Source: Streptomyces rimosus subsp. rimosus
Lineage (GTDB): Bacteria > Actinomycetota > Actinomycetes > Streptomycetales > Streptomycetaceae
Direction: 5' to 3'
Assembly (NCBI RefSeq): GCF_000720725.1
Contig: NZ_JOCQ01000051.1
Span: 1 to 64,000, forward strand
DNA length: 64,000 nucleotides
The translations under genes and the position numbers were made by a program. Shown in pieces: positions 16,271 to 24,386 of this stretch (its first letter is position 1; each line of letters opens with the position of its first letter). The notes beneath the pieces were generated by a model. That model did no database searches. It saw only the letters and a list, made by a program, of their open reading frames with translations, and was not told the origin of the DNA.

Positions 16271-17449
16271 ATGCCTCTCCCGCTGTACCTGCTTGCCGTG
16301 GCGGTCTTCGCCATGGGCACCTCGGAATTCATGCTCGCCGGCCTCTTGCCGGACATCGCCTCAGATCTTGACGTCACAGTCGGGACAGCAGGCGTCCTCA
16401 CCTCGGCCTTCGCGATCGGCATGACCGCCGGCGCCCCCCTTGTGGCCGCGCTTGCCCGTAACTGGCCCAGGCGCTCCAGCCTTCTCGGGTTCGTCCTCGT
16501 TTTCGCGGCAGCTCACGCCGTGGGCGCCATCACCACGAGCTTCCCCACCCTGTTCGCCACCCGAGTCGTCGCCGCGCTCGCGAACGCAGGGTTCCTCGCC
16601 GTCGCTCTGACGGCTGCGGCCACGCTGGTCTCACCCGACAGGAAGGGACGCGCGCTGGCCGTGCTGCTGTCAGGCACGACGGTGGCCACGATCGCCGGTG
16701 TCCCTGGTGGGTCGGTGCTCGGCACGTTGCTCGGCTGGCGGGCCACATTCTGGGCTGTCACCGCTCTTTGCCTGCCTGCAGCTCTCGGCATCCTGAGGGG
16801 AACCCCAGCAGAACGTGATGAGGATAAGGCGACTGGCAGGCCGGCGTTGCGAGCGGAGCTCGCCCAGCTCACAAGGCAGCCGTTGATCCTGGTGATGCTG
16901 CTCGGCGCACTGGTGAACGCGGCGACCTTCGGAAGCCTCACCTTCCTCGCCCCCGTGGTGACCGACAACGCCGGGCTGGACGAGTTGTGGATCTCTGTCG
17001 CACTAATGCTCTTCGGTGCCGGTTCCTTCGTCGGCGTCACCGTCGCCGGCCGGCTGTCCGACAGGCGTCCCGGTCCGATCGTCGCAGTCGGCGGTCCGTT
17101 GCTGCTCATCGGCTGGCCGACCCTGGCGATGGTGGCCAACGAGCCGGTCGCCCTGTTCATCCTCGTGTTCGTGCAAGGCGCACTGTCGTTCGCGCTAGGC
17201 AGCACGCTGATTACGCGGGTCCTCTACGAGGCCGCGGAGGCCCCCACCATGGCCGGCTCGTATGCGACCGCGGCGCTCAACGTGGGTGCCGCGGCCGGCC
17301 CCGTCATCGCAGCGGCCACCCTCAGTACCGAAGCCGGGCCCCTCGGGCCGCTCTGGGCGAGTGGACTCCTCGTCGCGGTCGCGCTGCTCATCGCGTTCCC
17401 CTTCCTCACCGCCATCACGGCCGGCCGGAGCATCGAGGTGCTCCGGTGA
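16271..17449 (+). CDS. cmlR: Chloramphenicol efflux MFS transporter, CmlR/Cmx type
   Basis: ATG 16271 with GGAG seven bases upstream gives 392 residues, the same length as the Streptomyces lividans chloramphenicol exporter as I remember it. Much of the sequence matches it: LYLLAVAVFAMGTSEFMLAG, the drug-antiporter motif C-like VAGVPGGSxLG region (here IAGVPGGSVLG), GRLSDRRPG, and ALSFALGSTLITRVLYEAAEAP. Twelve membrane helices are expected; the protein exports chloramphenicol using the proton gradient. It lies inside the IS481-type element, and its stop codon overlaps the GTG start of the transposase (GTGA). Regulation by the upstream leader is likely. Confidence 0.9.
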   Translation: MPLPLYLLAVAVFAMGTSEFMLAGLLPDIASDLDVTVGTAGVLTSAFAIGMTAGAPLVAALARNWPRRSSLLGFVLVFAAAHAVGAITTSFPTLFATRVVAALANAGFLAVALTAAATLVSPDRKGRALAVLLSGTTVATIAGVPGGSVLGTLLGWRATFWAVTALCLPAALGILRGTPAERDEDKATGRPALRAELAQLTRQPLILVMLLGALVNAATFGSLTFLAPVVTDNAGLDELWISVALMLFGAGSFVGVTVAGRLSDRRPGPIVAVGGPLLLIGWPTLAMVANEPVALFILVFVQGALSFALGSTLITRVLYEAAEAPTMAGSYATAALNVGAAAGPVIAAATLSTEAGPLGPLWASGLLVAVALLIAFPFLTAITAGRSIEVLR

Positions 17450-18233
17450 CACATGCGAACGCCCCCTTGAACAGCGAGGGACGCCGAAGGCTCGTGGAGC
17501 GCTGCCGCACCCGTCCGGTCTCGCACGTCGCCGCCGAGGCGGGTGTCTCCCGCGCCTGCCTTTCCAAGTGGAAGAACCGGTACGACACGCACGGCGAAGT
17601 CAGGCTGCAGCACCGCTCAAGCGTCCCGCGGTCCTCACCGACCCAGACCCCACCCGATGTCGTCGAACGGATCGAGCATCTGCGGCGGAACAACAAGTGG
17701 TCCGCCCGCCGGATCACCCTCGAACTCGCGAACCAAGGCGTGCGGATCAGCGAGCGCACCGTAGGCCGGTGGCCGGCACGCCTGGGCATCCATCACCGCC
17801 GGTTCCCCGACCCCGACGGCTCGGCCAACAGGCGCCCGTCGAAATGGATCGTGGCCCGCTACCCGGGCCACATGGTCCACCTGGACGTCAAGAAACTCGG
17901 ACAGATCCCCGACGGCGGCGGGTGGCGGGCCCACGGACGCGGCTCCGAGCAAGCCGGGGCCGCACAGCGCGCGAAGACCGGTGGCGCCAAGGGCGGGTAC
18001 GTCTACCTGCACTCTGCCGGCGACGGATTCTCCCGCTTGGCCTACACCGAGCCCCTTCCCGACGAGAAGGCCGCCACCACCGTGACGTTCCTCAGCAAGC
18101 AGAACGGGCTCGGGCGATCGCGGTCTGGAACGTCCACTACAACTACCACCGGCCTCACACCGCCGCCGGAAACCGTCCTCCAGCTTCACGCCTCCACGCG
18201 AGCGTCACCAACGTCATGTCCCGCAACGCCTAG
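17446..18233 (+). pseudogene. IS481-family transposase with internal deletion
   Basis: Translation from GTG 17446 gives the N-terminal helix-turn-helix (SHVAAEAGVSRACLSKWKNRY) and a second HTH-like part (KWSARRITLELANQGVRISERTVGRW). The first catalytic Asp region follows (MVHLDVKKLGQIPDGGGWRAHGR, then GYVYLHSAGDGFSRLAY). After VTFLS (about 18092) homology jumps into another frame at AIAVWNVHYNYHRPHTAAG (about 18112) and ends SVTNVMSRNA. About 80 residues with the second Asp and the catalytic Glu are missing. The terminal stop TAG is supplied by the right CCTAGG duplication. The protein should be inactive. Confidence 0.85.
18204..18228 (-). repeat. Right terminal inverted repeat of the IS481-type element
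   Basis: 25 bp ending GTCATGTCCCGCAACG on the plus strand. It is the inverted copy of 16006-16030 and overlaps the last codons of the transposase. Confidence 0.75.
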
Positions 18234-18234
18234 G
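18229..18234. repeat. Right target-site duplication CCTAGG
   Basis: Second copy of the hexamer at 16000-16005. Its CTA is also the reverse complement of the TAG stop of the alcohol dehydrogenase gene on the minus strand. Confidence 0.75.
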
Positions 18235-19354
18235 GCCTGTCGCCGGGAGCAGGCCCGGCAGCGGCGGGCCCGAGGAGGACAGGCTTGACGACGCGCCCTG
18301 TGGCAGCGGCTTCCGCGGCGGCCTCGATATCCGTGAATGGGAACTCGGTGATGAGTTTTTCGAGCGGAAGCCGGCCCTGCCGGTAAAGGTCGATGAGTTC
18401 CGGAATGGCCTTGGCCGGTACGGCGTCGCCTTCGGTCACTCCGCGCAGGGTGAGGCCCTTGGTCAGAACCGGCAGGGTGTCGAACTGGGCCGTACCGATG
18501 CCGACCAGGGCGAGGGTGCCGCGTTTGCGCAAGGCGCCGATTGCTTGGGACACCACGGCCGCCTTTCCGGTCGTGTCGATCGCGTAGCGCGGCCCTCCGT
18601 GAGTGAGATCGCGGAGGGCCGCCGCCACGTCGTCCTCGGTGGTGGGGTCGATGACCGCCGAGGCGCCCAGGTCCATGGCCAGCGTGCGGCGCGCGGCGAC
18701 GGGTTCGACGGCGATGACGGTGCAGCCGTCGGCGACGGCGGCCATGACGGCGCTCAGGCCGACGCCGCCGGCGCCGAAGACGGCCAGTGTGGAGCCCGGT
18801 GGCGGGCACAGGACCGTACGGACCGTGCCGACGCCCGTCTGGACGCCGCATCCCAGAGGAGCGGCAACGGCCGCGGGGACATCCGCGGGGATTTTGACGG
18901 TGTTGCTCTCGGTGGTGAGGCAGTGCGACGCGAAAGCGGACTGCCCGAAGAAGTTGCCGAAGACCGGGGCGCCGTCCGCACGGGAGAGCGGGCTGCTGCC
19001 GTCGGGGCGGCAGCCACCGGCATTGAGGGCCCCGGCGTCCTCGCAGTAAGCAGGCTCCCCCGCCGCGCACTGCGTGCAGGCGCCACAACTGCGGTACGTG
19101 AGGCACACGGTGTCGCCGGGCGCGAAGCCGGCCACCGCGTCGCCCACCGCCTCGATCACACCGGCCCCCTCGTGTCCGAAGACCATCGGCAGCCGCTGCG
19201 CAGGCCACATCCGCCGCATGCTCAGGTCGGTGTGGCAGATCCCCGCGGCCGTGATCCGCACCAGGATCTCGTCCGGCCTCGGCGCTTCGAGTTCCAGCTC
19301 CCGAGTGACGAAGGGGCCGCCGGGGGCCTCCACCAGAGCCGCTTGTATCCGCAT
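18230..19354 (-). CDS. Zinc-dependent alcohol dehydrogenase (MDR, aryl-alcohol type)
   Basis: ATG 19354-19352 follows GGGGAAG and gives 374 residues; an earlier in-frame start at 19378 has no site. The catalytic zinc ligands are Cys in AAGICHTDLS and His/Glu in FGHEGAGVIEAVGD. The structural zinc lobe is CGACTQC...YCEDAG. The Rossmann motif is FGAGGVGLSAV, followed by IAVEPVAARRTLA; the absence of the usual Asp leaves NAD/NADP preference open. The gene order of segments matches AreB-like aryl or long-chain alcohol dehydrogenases. Its stop codon lies in the CTAG used by the transposon, so before insertion it met the M20 gene tail to tail with shared bases. Confidence 0.85.
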   Translation of the reverse strand: MRIQAALVEAPGGPFVTRELELEAPRPDEILVRITAAGICHTDLSMRRMWPAQRLPMVFGHEGAGVIEAVGDAVAGFAPGDTVCLTYRSCGACTQCAAGEPAYCEDAGALNAGGCRPDGSSPLSRADGAPVFGNFFGQSAFASHCLTTESNTVKIPADVPAAVAAPLGCGVQTGVGTVRTVLCPPPGSTLAVFGAGGVGLSAVMAAVADGCTVIAVEPVAARRTLAMDLGASAVIDPTTEDDVAAALRDLTHGGPRYAIDTTGKAAVVSQAIGALRKRGTLALVGIGTAQFDTLPVLTKGLTLRGVTEGDAVPAKAIPELIDLYRQGRLPLEKLITEFPFTDIEAAAEAAATGRVVKPVLLGPAAAGPAPGDRP

Positions 19355-19499
19355 GCGTACTTCCCCACGTTCCTTCACTAGTCATGGGCGTGAAGACGTG
19401 TCTCCCCTGCCATCTCCCCTGCCCCTGCCGAATCCTCAAGGCACGCTACCCGTACCGGTACCGCTGTTGGGCCGACGCGGGCGGTGGCGCGGGCCTGCG

Positions 19500-19889
19500 T
19501 CAGGAGGCGGCGGAACCGGCCGCCTGAGCCTCGTCATAACGGCGCCGGTTGTCACCGATCTCCGTCCGGTGTTCGGTGGCCCACGCGCCCAGGGCGGTGA
19601 CGGCGTCCAGCAAGGTCGTACCGAGCGCAGTCAGCGTGTAGTCGACGCGCGGTGGCACGCAGGCATGGACGGTGCGGGTGAGCAGGCCGTCCCGCTCCAG
19701 CTGACGCAGAGTCAGGGTGAGCATACGCTGGGAGATGCCCGTGACCGCGCGGTGCAGTTCGCGAAGCGCAGGGTGCGGTCGCGGAGTTGGCCGATGACCA
19801 GGATGCTCCACTTGTCGCCGATCCGGGCGAGGATCTGCAGCACCTGCCGGCACACCTCTTCCTCCGACTCGCCGGACCCGTCTCGCCAT
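19500..19889 (-). pseudogene. HxlR-family transcription regulator, frameshifted
   Basis: The downstream frame encodes a clear HxlR C-terminal half: AVTGISQRMLTLTLRQLERDGLLTR (recognition helix and wing), then PPRVDYTLTALG and an acidic tail. The N-terminal half (EEEVCRQVLQILARIGDKWSILVIGQLRDRTLRF) lies in another frame; the shift falls at about 19762, where one G of an expected GGC Gly codon seems lost. The natural start of the N-terminal half is also missing, at the edge of a tandem repeat. HxlR proteins are winged-helix sensors of reactive compounds and usually control a divergent oxidoreductase gene, as here. A sequencing error could mimic the single-base loss. Confidence 0.65.
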
Positions 19890-19904
19890 TGTTTGCGGTG
19901 CGGG

Positions 19905-19978
19905 GCCCGGGCTGAGGGCAGGGGTGGCCCGGGCTGGGGGCAGGGGTGGCCCGGGTTGGGGGCAGGGGTGGCCCGGGC
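19905..19978. repeat. 22-bp tandem repeat, 3.4 copies
   Basis: Units start at 19905, 19927, 19949 and 19971 (partial): GCCCGGGCTGRGGGCAGGGG plus TG. The period of 22 is not a multiple of three. The last unit encodes GLGAGVAR, the end of the Gly-rich loop of the following SDR gene. The repeat seems to be an expansion of SDR coding sequence into the divergent promoter region. Confidence 0.85.
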
Positions 19979-20645
19979 GTTCGGTCGCCGCGGCTTTCAG
20001 GTCGGGCTGATCACCCGTACCCAGGCGAAGCTGGACGTCCTGGTCGACGAATTGACCGGGCTGGGCGTCACAGCCGCCGCCTTCCCCGCCGACATCCGTG
20101 ACCGCGAATCGCTCACCGCCGCCCTCACCGCCGCGCGGAATCAGCTGGGCCCTGTCGATGTTCTGGAGTTCAGCCCCAGCCCGACCGGACCGATCACCCG
20201 CGCCGCGGACACCACGGTCGCCTCGGTCGCCGCGCAGTTCGAGTTGCAGGTGCTGGGGGCCGTGACGGCGGTGCAGCAGGTGCTGCCGGACATGCGCGCT
20301 CGGGGTGAGGGCACCGTGCTCCTCACGACCGGCGTGTCCGCCACGGTCCCGGCCCCCTTCCTGGCCAATGTCGGCATGGCCATGGCGGGGTTGTGGAACT
20401 GGGCGCACGCTCTCCATGCCGAGCTGAGACCGGAAGGGATTCACGTGGCCACGGTGACCATCGCTTCCGGCCTCGTCCCCGGCGGCGACACCGACCCGCA
20501 GGTCATCGGCGACCGGTATGTCCGGATGTACGAGAAGCGGGACCGAGCCGAGGAGGTCATCGGCGACCCGGCAGCCTTCCGGGCCCTTGTCGACGCGGCG
20601 GGCCCCAACGGCACGCCGACGGACGGCACCGGGCGCAGCTCCTGA
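19968..20645 (+). pseudogene. SDR-family oxidoreductase missing its N-terminus
   Basis: From GTG 19968 the frame reads VARAFGRRGFQVGLITRTQAKLD, the part that normally follows the Rossmann GxGxG loop. The first strand and glycine motif (about 12-15 residues) are absent and replaced by the tandem repeat. The rest looks complete: FPADIRDRESL, GAVTAVQQVLPDM, VLLTTGVSA, LHAELRPEGIHVATV. Position YxxxK is poorly conserved (the stretch is NVGMAMAGLWNW), as in atypical SDRs paired with HxlR regulators. Without the first strand, cofactor binding should fail. A short functional form from GTG 19968 cannot be excluded. Confidence 0.6.
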
Positions 20646-20718
20646 CGCCCGCGTCCGCTCCCCCGGCCACCGGGGATTTCGCTGGACGCCCGGCAGTCGG
20701 TCGAGACACCATGGCGCC

Positions 20719-21207
20719 GTGGAATCTCTCAAGATCATTGCTGGTGACGCGACCGACCCCCAGGCCAAGGGCCCGAAGATCATCGCCCATGTCTGCAACG
20801 ACCTGGGCGGCTGGGGCAAGGGCTTCGTCCTGGCAATCTCGCGACGTTGGACCGAGCCGGAGCGTGCGTACCGCCGCTGGCACCGTGCGCGCGCCGAGAA
20901 CGACTTCGCGCTCGGGGCGGTGCAGCTGGTGCAGGTCCGGCCTGACATATGGGTCGCCAACATGGTCGCGCAACGCGGGATCAAGACCGGCAGCGGCGGC
21001 CCGCCCATCCGTTACGAGGCCGTCGAACGCTGCCTGCACACCGTCGCCGACCAGGCCCTAGCCCACCACGCCTCCGTCCACATGCCGCGCATCGGTTGCG
21101 GCCTCGCCGGCGGCAGGTGGGAACGCATCGAGCCGATCATCAGCAAGACCCTGTGCGCCCGCGGCGTCCCCACCACCGTCTACGCCCCACCGGCGGCCAC
21201 TGCTTGA
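20719..21207 (+). CDS. Macro-domain (ADP-ribose binding) protein
   Basis: The GTG start at 20719 gives 162 residues. The macro fold signatures are IIAGDATDPQ at the N-terminus, KIIAHVCNDLGGWGKGFVLAI (the ADP-ribose pocket loop), and near the C-terminus MPRIGCGLAGGRWERIEPII, the second phosphate-binding loop. The family binds or hydrolyses ADP-ribose derivatives in the cytoplasm, for example ADP-ribose-1''-phosphate. The protein is a stand-alone single domain of usual length. No strong ribosome binding site precedes the start. It is not clearly linked to its neighbours, although ADP-ribosylation modules are often mobile. Confidence 0.8.
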   Translation: MESLKIIAGDATDPQAKGPKIIAHVCNDLGGWGKGFVLAISRRWTEPERAYRRWHRARAENDFALGAVQLVQVRPDIWVANMVAQRGIKTGSGGPPIRYEAVERCLHTVADQALAHHASVHMPRIGCGLAGGRWERIEPIISKTLCARGVPTTVYAPPAATA

Positions 21208-21226
21208 GCGGCGCACGGACGGTGAA

Positions 21227-21811
21227 TCAGTCCCAGCCCCCGAGCCGCGGCTCGGTGTACTCGCCGAACAGCGGGCCGTAGGTCTCCCCGTCCTCCGTCG
21301 CCACCACGTAATCGGGTTCGCTCCGCGCGGCGGCCTGGTGCAAGTGGGTCACGAGGTCGGCGACAGGGGGCACTCGCAGGGACAAGGCAGCGGCAATGCG
21401 GACGCGGTCCTCGGTTATATCCGGCTCGTCCCTGGCCCGGCGCCGTTCGAGGTGCCGGGCGGAGGCCTGCATGACCTCCACGTCGCCACCGCCGGAATAA
21501 CCGAGGCAGGCCCGCCACTCCAGCCCAACGATGATTTCCAGAGCGCTTGCCAGATCGTCGGCGATGAGCCCGCCTTGCCCCTCGGAACTCGCGAACACGA
21601 CCGGACGGCGGCCGCCGCCGTCCTCCTCGGCGCACAGAAAGTACGCCCCGCCGGTGAAATCCCCTGCTATGGGCTCCAACGGCGCACCCGAGGCAAGCCG
21701 CAGTCCGGCGCCGGACGACTTCCGCTCGATGTCGAATTCGAAGGCGGCCAGCAACCGGGCGGTGTCCGGGGAGTTCCGGATCGTGTCGAGCAGCGGAGCA
21801 CTTGAGGTCAT
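21227..21811 (-). CDS. Hypothetical protein, possibly SUKH/SMI1-like
   Basis: ATG 21811-21809 gives 194 residues with good codon bias. The centre has GDFTGGAYFLCAEEDGGGRRPVVFASSEGQGGLIADDLASALEII, reminiscent of SMI1/KNR4-type immunity folds, where acidic loops alternate with short strands. A long acidic/basic helix (SARHLERRRARDEPD) follows, and the C-terminus is Tyr/Gly-rich. No signal peptide or membrane segment is seen. The SUKH resemblance is by general pattern only. It converges with the macro-domain gene, 19 bases apart. Confidence 0.55.
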   Translation of the reverse strand: MTSSAPLLDTIRNSPDTARLLAAFEFDIERKSSGAGLRLASGAPLEPIAGDFTGGAYFLCAEEDGGGRRPVVFASSEGQGGLIADDLASALEIIVGLEWRACLGYSGGGDVEVMQASARHLERRRARDEPDITEDRVRIAAALSLRVPPVADLVTHLHQAAARSEPDYVVATEDGETYGPLFGEYTEPRLGGWD

Positions 21812-21883
21812 GTCCCGGACCGTAGCGGGCACCACTGACAATCGACGCCGAGGACGAACAACCGCCCCGCGTCCGCGGCCCCG

Positions 21884-22687
21884 TCACGCGCCACGGGCCG
21901 CCTGCTGCTGCCGGTACCGGTAGAACGCCCAGGCCGTGTACGCCACCGCCGGTACGGAAAGGGCCGGTACCAGCCACCACGGTAGGTCGAGCAGGCAGAA
22001 CAGGAAACCCACGGGGATGCAGGCGACTGCCATGACGATGAGCAGGGGCCTGCCGTACGGGCGCCAGGTGAAGGGCTCGTGGGCGCGGGGGCTGAGCAGC
22101 CGGACCGCGCCGAAGACGAGGCTCATGGCGGTCAGCAGGCCCAGGAACGTGCCGAAGGCGGCTGTTATCTGGGGCTCGTCGCGCGGTGCGTCGGAGGTGG
22201 TCTGCTCCGCGCCCGCCTTGCTGATCGTCATGACGAGGCCTCGCCAGACCGTACCCGTGATCCGGTCCCCCGGCTTGAGCGTCTCCAGCACCGGCTCGGA
22301 GCCACCGAAGTCCGTGACGCCGTTCCCGACCGGCGCGCCGGACAGGGTCGCCTCGTGCCTGCCGTTCCGCCCGTCTTTGATCACCGTGTTCTCGACCGTG
22401 AAGGAGACGGTGCGCAGGCAGTCGTACGCCGCCTTCCCCCGGGCGTCGGCGGGGCACGGCCGGGCCGCCACGTAGTCCCGGTAGTCCTTGATGTCCGAGG
22501 GCAGCCACGCGGCGAAGGTGAAGTAGCAGCCCAGTGCCGACATGGCGGCCAGCACGATGAGGAGGACGCCGGTGAGCCTCACCCGGACCGGCGACCGGCC
22601 CGGAGGCCGGCGGGGGCCTTGGCCGGCTCGGGTCCGGGGCAGCGACGGCCCGTCCGTTCCGGGGGACGTGTCCGCTCTCGTCGTCAT
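21884..22687 (-). CDS. Four-helix membrane protein of unknown function
   Basis: ATG 22687-22685 has AAGGAGAG ten bases upstream; 267 residues. A 38-residue Arg/Pro/Gly-rich cytoplasmic tail precedes the first helix (LTGVLLIVLAAMSALGCYF). About 110 external residues follow, with two cysteines (RPCPADARG, YDCLRTV) able to form a disulfide. Three more helices lie in the C-terminal half (TFLGLLTAMSLVFGAV, LLIVMAVACIPVGFLF, LVPALSVPAVAYTAW). The layout resembles DUF3592-type proteins, but I do not see a defining motif. It is divergent from the DIP1984 gene, with an intergenic region of about 240 bases. Confidence 0.65.
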   Translation of the reverse strand: MTTRADTSPGTDGPSLPRTRAGQGPRRPPGRSPVRVRLTGVLLIVLAAMSALGCYFTFAAWLPSDIKDYRDYVAARPCPADARGKAAYDCLRTVSFTVENTVIKDGRNGRHEATLSGAPVGNGVTDFGGSEPVLETLKPGDRITGTVWRGLVMTISKAGAEQTTSDAPRDEPQITAAFGTFLGLLTAMSLVFGAVRLLSPRAHEPFTWRPYGRPLLIVMAVACIPVGFLFCLLDLPWWLVPALSVPAVAYTAWAFYRYRQQQAARGA

Positions 22688-22926
22688 GGTTCGCCGTCTC
22701 TCCTTGCAGGTCCGCAACGCCGGCCTCGCAAGCGGCGCTCCGGGCCTGGCGCCCCAGTCTTTCCCAGCCGGGGGCCGGCAGGTCATGCGCACAACAGGCA
22801 AGGGATGACGGCTTCTTCTTGCCGTAGTCCGGCAATGACGGGCCTCGCCGCGAAAACCAGGTGCGAATGGGCATATTTGCATCCGTATACTTGCGTGGAC
22901 CCACAGCTGCACGGAGGAGGTGGCCA

Positions 22927-23397
22927 GTGAAACTTGCCGAAGCACTGGCGGAGCGCGCGGAGGCGACCCGGCGTGCGGAACAGCTGCGTGCGCGCGTCGT
23001 CAGCAGTGCGCGGTACCAGGAGGGCGAGACGCCCGCCGAGGACGCGGCCGAGCTGCTGGCCGAGGCGGACGAGGTGCTGACCACCCTGGAGACGCTGATC
23101 CGGCGCATCAACCGCACCAACGCCGCCGTGGACATGGGCCGGCACGGCACGCTCACCGACGCGCTCGCGCGCCGGGACGTGCTGCGGCTGCGTCACTCGG
23201 TGGTCACCTCGGCCGCGGACGCGGCGGCGGGGACGGGCGACCGCGGCTACGGCCGGCAGCTCCGGTCCGAGCTGATGATGCTTTCCGCGCTGCCGGTCGC
23301 GGAACTGCGCCGGCAGGCGGACCTCATCGCGCGGGAGATCCGGGAGATCGACGTAGCGATCCAGCGGACGAACTGGGAGGCCGATCTGCTGGACTGA
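22927..23397 (+). CDS. DIP1984-family protein
   Basis: GTG 22927 follows GGAGGAGG and gives 156 residues. The protein is almost entirely helical: KLAEALAERAEATRRAEQLRARV, LLAEADEVLTTLETLIRRINRTNAAV, LTDALARRDVLRLRHSVV, and a C-terminal REIREIDVAIQRTNWEADLLD. These match the DIP1984 family of corynebacteria and streptomycetes, which also occurs in Firmicutes. Members are cytoplasmic, with a four-helix-bundle look, and have no known function. No operon partner is evident; it is followed by a gene-free stretch of 310 bases. Confidence 0.8.
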   Translation: MKLAEALAERAEATRRAEQLRARVVSSARYQEGETPAEDAAELLAEADEVLTTLETLIRRINRTNAAVDMGRHGTLTDALARRDVLRLRHSVVTSAADAAAGTGDRGYGRQLRSELMMLSALPVAELRRQADLIAREIREIDVAIQRTNWEADLLD

Positions 23398-23707
23398 GCA
23401 GGTGGTCGGCAGCGGATGCCGATGTGGAGCAGGTAGCCGTTCCGGAGGCGTGCACACACCGAGGGCCGGCGGTTTTCCGGTCCACTCCTGGCGCGTGGAG
23501 AGCAACGCAGGGGTTCGACTCCCCACAGACAGTGCAGCTCAGCATCGCGTACAGGTAATGGTGCACACCGCACAGCACATCACCACGTGCAGATCCGGGG
23601 CGGCGAGGGCGGGTTCGGGGTTTCCACATCGTTGCGGAGGGGCGGGCGTCCCCTAATCGTTGCGGAGGGGCGGGCGTCCCCTAGTCGTTTCGAAGGGGCG
23701 AGCGTCC
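23398..23707. other. Gene-free stretch between the DIP1984 and doxX genes
   Basis: No supported gene. The left part has a T-arm-like GGGGTTCGACTCCCC at 23509-23523 without the rest of a tRNA. The right part is the 28-bp repeat array described separately, which lies at the 3' end of the doxX gene. Confidence 0.5.
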
Positions 23708-23711
23708 CTAT
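23628..23711. repeat. Three 28-bp hairpin-forming tandem repeats
   Basis: Units start at 23628, 23656 and 23684: ATCGTTGCGGAGGGGCGGGC followed by GTCCCCTA, the third one diverged. Each unit can form an AGGGG/CCCCT stem. They overlap the doxX stop codon at 23708, so they could act as serial transcription terminators for the leftward gene or stabilise its mRNA end. Confidence 0.8.
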
Positions 23712-24289
23712 ACCGCGCTCCCCCGCTCCTCCTCCTGCCGCGCCCTCTTGTTGCGCGCCCCCACCACCAGCCCCGTGGCCACGCCCGTCGCCGCGAGCGC
23801 CGCCGGGACCATCCAGCCGCGGTTGAAGACATGGCCGAAGGCGTGGTCGAGGGAGAGTCTGCCGGGGCCGGTGATGCCGAGGCCGATGGCTGTCAGGCCC
23901 AGGTAGGCCGGGTGCTCGTAGCCGCCGTCCTGCGCGAAGAAGCCGTTGGGCCGGTGTACGGCGGCGGCGCCCGCCATCGCTCCCGCGGCGGCCGCACCGG
24001 CGGCCGGGGTAGCCAGGCCGAAGGCCAGCAGCACACCGCCGCCGGCCTCGGTGAGCCCCGCAACCGTCGCGCTCGCCTTGCCCGGCACGAATCCGACGGA
24101 CTCCATGAACTGGCCGGTCCCTTCGAGCCCACCGCCGCCGAACCAGCCGAACAGCTTCTGTGCCCCGTGCGCGGCCAGCACGCCGCCGGCCCCGGCCCGG
24201 AGCAGCAGCAGGCCCAGGTCTCGTCGGTCGAAACAGGTCACGGTGACTCCCGGGGCAGTTGGCAGGGACAGTCCCCTCCGCGTGCCCAT
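23708..24289 (-). CDS. DoxX-family membrane protein
   Basis: ATG 24289-24287 gives 193 residues; GTG 24241 is an alternative nearer the conserved region. Family landmarks are DLGLLLLRAGAGGVLAAHGAQKLFGWFGG, then FVPGKASATVAGLTEAGGGVLLAFGLATP, and the last two helices with SLDHAFGHVF. Four membrane helices are expected. DoxX proteins are quinol-binding or redox-related membrane subunits whose role in actinomycetes is not settled (some act with SodA and thiosulfate-linked partners). The C-terminus is a charged RNKRARQEEERG tail. It is transcribed in the same direction as the hydroxybutyrate-dehydrogenase-like gene upstream, about 100 bases away. Confidence 0.8.
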   Translation of the reverse strand: MGTRRGLSLPTAPGVTVTCFDRRDLGLLLLRAGAGGVLAAHGAQKLFGWFGGGGLEGTGQFMESVGFVPGKASATVAGLTEAGGGVLLAFGLATPAAGAAAAGAMAGAAAVHRPNGFFAQDGGYEHPAYLGLTAIGLGITGPGRLSLDHAFGHVFNRGWMVPAALAATGVATGLVVGARNKRARQEEERGSAV

Positions 24290-24386
24290 CGTCGCCCCTC
24301 CGACACGTCGCGGCCTCGTCCACTCGGCCATTCGGGTGAGGAGGCGGGGAGCGCGAAACGGGGAGACGTGTTGTGGGCCGGGCGGG

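Larger units (their letters stand above)
16006..18228 (+). mobile_element. IS481-type transposon carrying a cmlR passenger gene
   Basis: A 2,223-bp element bounded by 25-bp inverted ends (16006-16030 and 18204-18228) that match at 24 of 25 positions; only the outermost base differs (T against the expected partner of G). Both ends carry GTTGCGGGACATGACGTTGG. The same hexamer CCTAGG flanks each side. Inside, in order, are a leader peptide, cmlR, and an IS481-family transposase that starts on the cmlR stop codon. IS481-family elements with a Cmx/Cml chloramphenicol exporter as passenger are known (Tn5564/IS5564 of corynebacteria). The transposase has an internal deletion, so this copy is probably immobile without help. 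Confidence 0.75.

Noticed and set aside
23507..23525. T-arm-like sequence GGGGTTCGACTCCCC suggesting a tRNA
   Set aside because: No matching acceptor, D-arm or anticodon arm could be folded around it; at most a tRNA relic.
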